Source of the DNA: a bacterium | GTDB lineage: Bacteria; Desulfobacterota; GWC2-55-46; DRQE01 | Assembly (NCBI GenBank): GCA_027017505.1 | Contig: JALUQR010000133.1 | Location: 1 to 10,762 of the forward strand | DNA length: 10,762 nucleotides | Direction of reading: 5' to 3' | Part shown: piece after piece, positions 6,329-10,762 of the stretch | Numbering within the stretch: position 1 is the stretch's first letter | How the letters are laid out: every line of letters begins with the position of its first letter | Translations under genes and position numbers: made by a program | The notes under the pieces: model-generated | The model's input: the letters and a program-made list of their open reading frames with translations, nothing else | The model's database searches: none | Told to the model about the DNA's origin: nothing

Positions 6329-6355
6329 GCAATCTTAAAAAGGGAGTCAAACCCC

Positions 6356-7705
6356 ATGCACACAAGGATAGTGCTTCTGTTTATAATCATAATAATGAGT
6401 GCATTTTTTTACCTGCACACACTGAACCCGGTGGAGGTAAAGTTCATCATAACAGATGAGTGGACATTTGAACTGCCCGTAACAGTGGTCCTCTTTGCGG
6501 GGTTTGTTGCGGGTGTGGTTGTCATGGCAATAAACTCGCTTTTTGTGGATGCAAAAAGGCTCATAAGGGATGTAAGGGAAAGACGCAGGGTGAAGGCAGT
6601 TGAACAGGCAGAAAGGCTCCACAGAGAGGGTGTGGACCTTCTGTTCAGGGGAAAGTACGATAAGGCGGTGGACACACTGAAGAGGTCCCTTGAGATGAAC
6701 CCCTCAAACAGGGCAACCACGGTGTACCTTGCAGAGGCCTATCTTAAGGCAGGTATGCCAGAGAAGGCCTCATCCCTCTTAGAGGAGTATCTTTCGAGGA
6801 ATCCCTCGGATGTGGAGATGCTCGTAAGGCTCTCAGAGGCTGTTGTATCAGGGGAGAGAAAGGAAAAGCTACTCAGGGAGATACTCAGCATAGATGATGT
6901 AAACCCCCATGCACTTAAAAAACTGAGGGATATGAAACTCGAAGATGGTGAGCCAGAGTCTGCACTCGCCTACGAGAAGAAGCTCATAGAGTACTGCGAA
7001 AGACAGGCTAACAGGGAATGCGTCCAAAAACAGAGGGAGCGTCTGAAGGGGCTTTACTACCAGACAGCCCAGAAGCTCATCGAGGAGGGCAAACTCCACA
7101 GGGCAATGGAGCTTCTAAAGGAGGGCATAAAACAGGACGAAGGATTCGTGCCGTTCCATGTGCTCCTTGGGGAATGCTACCTGAGACTTGAGGATACAGA
7201 AGAGGCAAGAAGGGTCTGGCAGTCCGCCTTCGAGAAGACTGGCAACACGGTGTTTCTCATAAAACTTGAGGACATATACATGGCAGAGTCAAACCCCGAT
7301 GGTATGCTTGCCATCTACAGGGGTGCACTGGAGAAGGCTCCAGCAAATGTATCGCTGAAACTACTGCTTTCAAGGTTCTACCTCAGGCTTGAGATGGTGG
7401 ATGACGCCATAGCAGAGCTTGAGTCAATAGAGACAGAGGACACACCCTACAGGGATATACTCCTTGCAGAGGCCTATCTGAGAAGAAATCAGCCCGACAG
7501 AGCGGTCTCTCTCTTCGAGTCCCTTATAGCAGGGGATGAGCTGATACCCATCTTTATCTGCACACACTGTGGCCACACCAGAAGGGGCTGGACCGCAAGG
7601 TGTTCTGCCTGTGAGCGGTGGAATACCTTCAGGCTCGAAGGCTACGGCAAAAAGGCCACACTCGATATTACAGAGACTTCCATATACAAGAGGGTTATCC
7701 AGTAA
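6356..7705 (+). CDS. LapA-LapB fusion: membrane-anchored TPR protein with rubredoxin-type zinc ribbon
   Basis: The 449-residue protein begins with a LapA/DUF1049-like unit: membrane helix 5-20, a short LNPVEVKF linker, then helix 42-62. A basic, coiled-coil-prone stretch (65-90) and a long run of TPR-like helical repeats (about 85-395) follow. It ends with a rubredoxin-like zinc ribbon, CTHC (402-405) and CSAC (416-419), then RWNTF. In E. coli these parts are two adjacent genes, lapA and lapB (yciS, yciM). There LapB, anchored in the inner membrane with its repeats in the cytoplasm, directs FtsH to degrade LpxC and so sets LPS production. Here one polypeptide carries both. The start ATG 6356 has AGGGAG 9 nt upstream, 27 nt after rlmH. 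The stop TAATG overlaps gpmI by 1 nt. Role in LPS control is inferred from family and architecture. Confidence 0.87.
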   Translation: MHTRIVLLFIIIIMSAFFYLHTLNPVEVKFIITDEWTFELPVTVVLFAGFVAGVVVMAINSLFVDAKRLIRDVRERRRVKAVEQAERLHREGVDLLFRGKYDKAVDTLKRSLEMNPSNRATTVYLAEAYLKAGMPEKASSLLEEYLSRNPSDVEMLVRLSEAVVSGERKEKLLREILSIDDVNPHALKKLRDMKLEDGEPESALAYEKKLIEYCERQANRECVQKQRERLKGLYYQTAQKLIEEGKLHRAMELLKEGIKQDEGFVPFHVLLGECYLRLEDTEEARRVWQSAFEKTGNTVFLIKLEDIYMAESNPDGMLAIYRGALEKAPANVSLKLLLSRFYLRLEMVDDAIAELESIETEDTPYRDILLAEAYLRRNQPDRAVSLFESLIAGDELIPIFICTHCGHTRRGWTARCSACERWNTFRLEGYGKKATLDITETSIYKRVIQ

Positions 7706-9231
7706 TGAAAAGGGTTATGCTTATCGTAATGGATGGCTGGGGTGTGGGTAAACACTACGATGGTAATGCAACAGAGCTAGCAGATACCCCGAACCTTGAC
7801 AGCCTTTACAGAATGTATCCCACAACAAGGCTCAATGCGTCAGGGCTTTCCGTGGGTCTTCCAGAGGGCCAGATGGGAAACAGCGAGGTGGGTCACCTCA
7901 CCCTGGGAGCAGGAAGGGTGATATTCCAGGAGCTCACCCGCATAAATATGGCCATAAAAACGGGAGAGTTCAGAAACAACCAGGTGCTTCTGAAACACCT
8001 TGCAGAGCTTAAGGAAAGTGGCGGAAGACTGCATCTTATGGGGCTTCTCTCAGATGGAGGTGTGCACAGCCACATGGAGCATCTTTATGCACTTGTTGAA
8101 GTGGCAAAGAGCGAGGACATAAAGGAGGTCTACATACACGCCTTTACAGATGGCAGGGATACCCCGCCTGAAAGTGGTATAAACTACATAAAACAGCTCA
8201 CAGAAAAACTGCACGAGCTGGGCACAGGCAGGATAGCCACCATAAGTGGCAGATACTACGCCATGGACAGGGACAGACGATGGCACAGGGTGGAGAAGGC
8301 CTACAACGCAATTGTCCTGGCTGACGCAGAAAAAAAGGACTCTCCCATAAGGGCCATCGTGGACTCCTACAGAGATGGCATAACCGATGAGTTCATAAAA
8401 CCCGTTGTAATAGCCGAACACTCCAGACCTGTTGCAACGGTTGAGGATGGCGATGGGGTGATATTCTTCAACTTCAGGGCAGACAGGGCAAGGGAGCTCA
8501 CAAGGGCATTTACAGAGGAAGAGTTTACAGGGTTTGAAAGAAAAAAGACACCAAGACTTAAGTTTTTCATCACCATGACTGAGTACGACAGAAGATTCCG
8601 TCTGCCCGTGCTGTTTCCTCCCCAGGAGCTCCGAAGCATTCTGGGTGAGGTGCTGAGCCAAAGGGGAATAAAACAGTTCAGGGTGTCTGAAACAGAGAAG
8701 TATGCCCATGTAACATTCTTCTTTAACGGAGGTGTGGAAAAACCCTTTGAGGGTGAAGACCGCCTTCTTATACCATCCCTGAGAGACATAGCAACATACG
8801 ATAAGAGACCAGAGATGAGGGCAAAGGAAATAGCAGATGCGACAATCGAGACGCTTGGAGATGATTACGGTTTTATACTGGTTAACTTTGCAAACGGTGA
8901 TATGGTGGGGCATACGGGTTCACTCAAGGCTGCCATAAATGCCTGCGAGGCTGTGGACAGTGCTGTTGGAAGGGTGGTTGAGTCTGCCCTCAAAGAGGGA
9001 TGGACTGTTATTGTAACATCGGACCACGGAAATGTGGAACAGATGAAAGAGCCCGAGACAGGTGAGCCACACACAGCACACACATCTAACCCCGTGCCCT
9101 TCGTGCTCGTTGACCCTGAACTCAAGGGGATAAGCCTGCGTGAGGGAGGGCTTTACGATGTCGCCCCAACGGTGCTCAAGATAATGGGCATGGATATACC
9201 AGCGGAGATGAGCGGAAGCCCGCTCTTTTAG
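7705..9231 (+). CDS. gpmI: 2,3-bisphosphoglycerate-independent phosphoglycerate mutase
   Basis: GpmI interconverts 3- and 2-phosphoglycerate in glycolysis and gluconeogenesis through a phosphoserine intermediate and two Mn2+ ions. The 508-residue length is standard. The catalytic serine is Ser60 in GQMGNSEVGH. Metal ligands include Asp10 (MDGWG), Asp399 and His403 (NGDMVGH), Asp440 and His441 (SDHGN), and His459 (HTAHTSNP). The substrate loop TDGRDTPP (148-155), the GRYYAMDRD motif (182-190) and the FNFRADR motif (255-261) are present. The frame is open from 7618, but the start is ATG 7705: it begins exactly at the family N-terminus, overlaps the upstream stop by 1 nt and has an AGAGGG about 11 nt upstream. 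It is the last gene of the run and converges on the DUF3553-like gene with a 3-nt gap, so there is no room for a normal terminator. Confidence 0.97.
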   Translation: MKRVMLIVMDGWGVGKHYDGNATELADTPNLDSLYRMYPTTRLNASGLSVGLPEGQMGNSEVGHLTLGAGRVIFQELTRINMAIKTGEFRNNQVLLKHLAELKESGGRLHLMGLLSDGGVHSHMEHLYALVEVAKSEDIKEVYIHAFTDGRDTPPESGINYIKQLTEKLHELGTGRIATISGRYYAMDRDRRWHRVEKAYNAIVLADAEKKDSPIRAIVDSYRDGITDEFIKPVVIAEHSRPVATVEDGDGVIFFNFRADRARELTRAFTEEEFTGFERKKTPRLKFFITMTEYDRRFRLPVLFPPQELRSILGEVLSQRGIKQFRVSETEKYAHVTFFFNGGVEKPFEGEDRLLIPSLRDIATYDKRPEMRAKEIADATIETLGDDYGFILVNFANGDMVGHTGSLKAAINACEAVDSAVGRVVESALKEGWTVIVTSDHGNVEQMKEPETGEPHTAHTSNPVPFVLVDPELKGISLREGGLYDVAPTVLKIMGMDIPAEMSGSPLF

Positions 9232-9234
9232 GCC

Positions 9235-9471
9235 CTAATACTCTTCATCACACCTTCTTATACCCGCATAATAACAGCAGTAGAGACTGTCTATATCGTT
9301 ATTGAATGTCTTAAGGCCTGCGTGCTTGAACTCTATTCTGACCATACTCATCCCCCCTGGCACGGTGGAGTTTATCTCCTCCACAACAAGCCCCGTGCCC
9401 CACTCAGGATGGTGCAGGTGAACCACCGTTTCACCAACACTCAGGTAGAGTCTTCTAACCTCCCTGAACAT
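9235..9471 (-). CDS. small DUF3553-like protein (78 aa)
   Basis: The 78-residue protein centres on GETVVHLHHPEWGTGLVV (13-30), then a beta-rich segment ending VRIEFKHAGLKTF (44-56). This resembles the DUF3553 family and Tudor/CarD-like folds, in which a HPEWGxGxV strand-turn precedes a VxFxxxGxK strand. Its function is unknown; such folds often bind RNA polymerase or DNA, but nothing here shows that. The C-terminus has three Cys (65, 66, 74), two of them adjacent. The frame is open to 9507, but that TTG is itself the promoter -35 box, so ATG 9471 is taken as start. It lies alone on the minus strand between gpmI and a divergent gene. Confidence 0.72.
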   Translation of the reverse strand: MFREVRRLYLSVGETVVHLHHPEWGTGLVVEEINSTVPGGMSMVRIEFKHAGLKTFNNDIDSLYCCYYAGIRRCDEEY

Positions 9472-9478
9472 AGAAACC

Positions 9479-9507
9479 CTTATAACCTTTTGGCATTGAG
9501 AGGTCAA
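9479..9507 (-). promoter_or_regulatory. sigma70-type promoter predicting a leaderless mRNA
   Basis: On the minus strand TTGACC (9507-9502) is followed after exactly 17 nt by TATAAG (9484-9479). Transcription should start about 7 nt later, at 9472 or 9471, which is the A of the ATG at 9471. The AAGGG before the ATG overlaps the -10 box and so would not be in the transcript. Confidence 0.65.
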
Positions 9508-9569
9508 GAAAAAAACTAAGCCTAAAGTACGGCCGGGATGATGCCGAAATTTAAATGGGAGATTTTATG

Positions 9570-9597
9570 TTGACTCAAAGAGCCACAATGTTATATC
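9570..9597 (+). promoter_or_regulatory. possible promoter for the Rossmann-domain gene
   Basis: TTGACT (9570-9575) is followed after 16 nt by TATATC (9592-9597), a weaker -10. Transcription would start near 9604, about 30 nt before ATG 9634. It is divergent from the promoter at 9479-9507. The 126-nt region between 9508 and 9633 otherwise holds only the inverted repeat listed next. Confidence 0.42.
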
Positions 9598-9602
9598 TTT
9601 GA
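9575..9602. repeat. inverted repeat around the -10 box, possible operator
   Basis: TCAAAGA (9575-9581) and its exact complement TCTTTGA (9596-9602) are separated by 14 nt, so the half-sites are centred 21 bp apart, about two helical turns. The repeat runs from the last base of the -35 box to just past the -10 box, where a bound dimer would block RNA polymerase. A 7-bp repeat can arise by chance in AT-rich DNA, so this is only a candidate. Confidence 0.3.
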
Positions 9603-9621
9603 AAATATGTTAAGAATCGCT

Positions 9622-9626
9622 GGAGG
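9622..9626 (+). promoter_or_regulatory. ribosome binding site deciding the Rossmann-domain start
   Basis: GGAGG lies 7 nt before ATG 9634 and extends as GGAGGTGAT, close to the full anti-Shine-Dalgarno match. It selects ATG 9634 over the in-frame ATG at 9607, which has no site. Confidence 0.75.
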
Positions 9627-9633
9627 TGATAGG

Positions 9634-10029
9634 ATGGGCGATGAGAAGAAGGAGGTAAGGGTTGCAATAGTGGGGCTTGGCAGAGTTGGTTCTGTATTTT
9701 TAAAGAAGCTTTCCGAAAGAGAAAAGACAGGCCTTAAGATAGTTGGCTGTGCTGAAAAGAGGGCGGATGCACCTGGTGTGGAGGTGGCAAAGAGCAGGGG
9801 AATACCTGTCTACACGGATACCAAAGAGATAGTTGCCATGGGTGAGGATGTGGATGTGATATTTGACCTTACGGGCAACCCCGAGACACGAAAGAACCTG
9901 AGGGGTGAGCTTGCACGCTCTGGCAACCAGCATACGGTGATAGCTCCGGAGGTAATAGCCTATCTCATCTGGGACCTCATGGGCGAGACAGAGGAACTGC
10001 CCCATGCACATCAGAGAAGGGGCTACTGA
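9634..10029 (+). CDS. stand-alone Rossmann-fold NAD(P)-binding domain protein (131 aa)
   Basis: The protein is a single dinucleotide-binding domain: a strand VRVAIVGLGRVGS (8-20) with the GxGxxG loop (14-19), then KIVGCAEKR (35-43), PVYTDTKEI (58-66) and DVIFDLTGNPETR (74-86), the usual order for the N-terminal half of homoserine dehydrogenase- or dihydrodipicolinate reductase-like enzymes. No catalytic or dimerisation domain follows; the gene stops at residue 131 with a His-containing tail (HAHQRR). It could be a redox sensor or ligand-binding protein rather than a dehydrogenase, and similar domains occur fused to signalling proteins. The start at ATG 9634 is set by its ribosome site. The stop overlaps the convergent cytochrome gene by 7 nt. 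Fold is secure; function is unknown. Confidence 0.75.
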   Translation: MGDEKKEVRVAIVGLGRVGSVFLKKLSEREKTGLKIVGCAEKRADAPGVEVAKSRGIPVYTDTKEIVAMGEDVDVIFDLTGNPETRKNLRGELARSGNQHTVIAPEVIAYLIWDLMGETEELPHAHQRRGY

Positions 10030-10762
10030 TCTGCAGGCAGGGGGTTTCTTATGAGCACTCCTTCAGGAGGTCCACCCTGGTGGTTGTGGCATCTCCTGCA
10101 GTCCGCATAGGTGAACGCCACCTTGCCGTGACACTTTCCACAGCTTTTTCCCTCGCTCATCTCACGCATTCTTACGGTGTTTGCACCGAGTTCGGGCTTG
10201 AAAAGGTTTGGATGACACAGCTCGCATTTGACCCAGGTTGAGTGTATCTTGTGGTCAAATATCACATTCTTCATGAACTTGCTGGTGGAGCGGAAGAATA
10301 TCCTGTTGTCCCTTACCCTGTCTTCCTGGTCTTCGCCCAGGTTCTTAAGTGTGCTTGCAGGTCTGAATGCACCTGTCTTTTCAAGGGCTATCCAGTCTAT
10401 GAAGCCGAATCTGTCAAGGGGATACTTCCCTTCGGGAAGTTTCTCCGCATCCCAGTATGCTCCCACGCGTTCTGCTATACCTGAGAGCTCTTCAGGGCTT
10501 ATAAGTGAGAGGTCTATCAGGCGTTTTTCCTCTGGCATGCCAAGTATGTGGCACCTTTTACACCCATCCTCTGAACGGGTATCAAAGGAGAGCTCTCCGT
10601 TGTGGCACACTCCACAGAACTCTCCCGCCTCCATGGTCTCGTGGTTTATGGGGTTTGTACCACGGGTCATCCTGAATATACCCTCGTGACACACCTTGCA
10701 CCTGAAAAACAGCCTGTGAACCCAGTGGGGATACACAACTGGCTTGAGCCCCCTGTCCTGTA
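10023..10762 (-). CDS. multiheme c-type cytochrome, c7-like, at least six hemes (5' partial)
   Basis: The frame is open to the window edge, so the N-terminus, including the expected export signal, is missing. A GTG at 10736 is probably internal because the residues before it (GLKPVV) continue a typical cytochrome sequence. Six CxxCH heme sites are visible. Numbering from the GTG, they are C13-H17, C41-H45, C59-H63, C171-H175, C199-H203 and C213-H217. They form two three-heme groups separated by about 95 residues without hemes (64-158). Extra His residues before the first site of each group (4, 7, and 162, 165) and His32 could be distal ligands. The protein should be periplasmic or outer-membrane-associated and carry electrons in anaerobic or extracellular respiration; the partner is unknown. 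The C-terminus ends shortly after the last heme, so no heme-free C-terminal domain exists. Confidence 0.9.
   Translation of the reverse strand, partial: QDRGLKPVVYPHWVHRLFFRCKVCHEGIFRMTRGTNPINHETMEAGEFCGVCHNGELSFDTRSEDGCKRCHILGMPEEKRLIDLSLISPEELSGIAERVGAYWDAEKLPEGKYPLDRFGFIDWIALEKTGAFRPASTLKNLGEDQEDRVRDNRIFFRSTSKFMKNVIFDHKIHSTWVKCELCHPNLFKPELGANTVRMREMSEGKSCGKCHGKVAFTYADCRRCHNHQGGPPEGVLIRNPLPADQ

Noticed and set aside
7618..7704. 29-residue N-terminal extension of gpmI
   Set aside because: It overlaps the zinc ribbon end of the LapB-like gene in another frame and lies before the universally conserved N-terminus of the enzyme.
8050..8913. 287-residue minus-strand open frame inside gpmI
   Set aside because: It is fully antisense to a well-conserved gpmI, has a composition rich in Cys, His, Tyr and Leu typical of antisense frames, and shows no motif or ribosome site. 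Rare use of TTA, CTA and TCA codons in the sense gene explains its length.
9225..9245. Rho-independent terminator between gpmI and the convergent gene
   Set aside because: No stem-loop with a U-run is visible here; the two stop codons are only 3 nt apart.
9472..9507. TTG start at 9507 for the DUF3553-like protein
   Set aside because: That TTG is part of the -35 box, so it would not be transcribed from the recognised promoter.
9527..9550. Short CGGC...GCCG hairpin as a terminator between divergent genes
   Set aside because: The stem is only four base pairs, no U-run follows and the position between divergent promoters makes a terminator pointless.
9607..9633. ATG 9607 as start of the Rossmann-domain protein
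   Set aside because: It has no ribosome site, while ATG 9634 follows GGAGGTGAT at ideal spacing.

Overview
The window is a gene-dense bacterial chromosome segment with almost no free intergenic space. It most likely comes from a Gram-negative anaerobe: a LapA/LapB-type lipopolysaccharide-control protein implies an LPS outer membrane, and a six-heme (visible part) cytochrome implies respiratory or extracellular electron transfer. The order nadD-rsfS-rlmH-(TPR)-gpmI, the c7-type hemes and the heavy use of AGG/AGA (Arg) and ATA (Ile) codons would fit Desulfobacterota or Nitrospirota-like lineages, possibly thermophilic. That placement is inference and I would not go below phylum level. No rRNA, tRNA, CRISPR array, insertion sequence or phage gene was seen.

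Layout. (1) 2-2579, + strand: the 3' part of a sugar-nucleotide epimerase, a YhaM-like OB-fold/HD nuclease and a family-4-like uracil-DNA glycosylase, all overlapping and so probably one operon. (2) 2528-2683, - strand: a 51-residue zinc-ribbon protein converging on, and overlapping, the glycosylase. (3) 2684-2805: a divergent promoter region. (4) 2806-3453, +: a YjdF/DUF2238-type membrane protein. (5) 3445-9231, +: a good sigma70-type promoter followed by seven tightly packed genes: an AhpD-like peroxidase and an ArsS-family radical SAM protein (the pair associated with arsenosugar synthesis), then nadD, rsfS, rlmH, a LapA-LapB fusion and gpmI. (6) 9235-9471, -: a small DUF3553-like protein whose promoter predicts a leaderless mRNA. 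(7) 9634-10029, +: a lone Rossmann NAD-binding domain. (8) 10023-10762, -: a multiheme c-type cytochrome running off the window edge.

How it works together. The long + strand run joins an arsenic- or organo-metal-related radical SAM pair to housekeeping functions: NAD synthesis (NadD), ribosome dormancy and ribosome maturation (RsfS, RlmH), LPS homeostasis (LapAB) and glycolysis (GpmI). Gaps are 0-27 nt and the only promoter I could point to is in front of the peroxidase gene. The most notable single-gene observations are the LapA-LapB fusion, a family-4-like uracil-DNA glycosylase that has lost all four iron-sulfur cysteines, an ArsS/peroxidase pair without an adjacent arsM, and two tandem triheme modules in the cytochrome. 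I did not find a clearly new multi-gene system; the arsS-associated operon is the nearest candidate.
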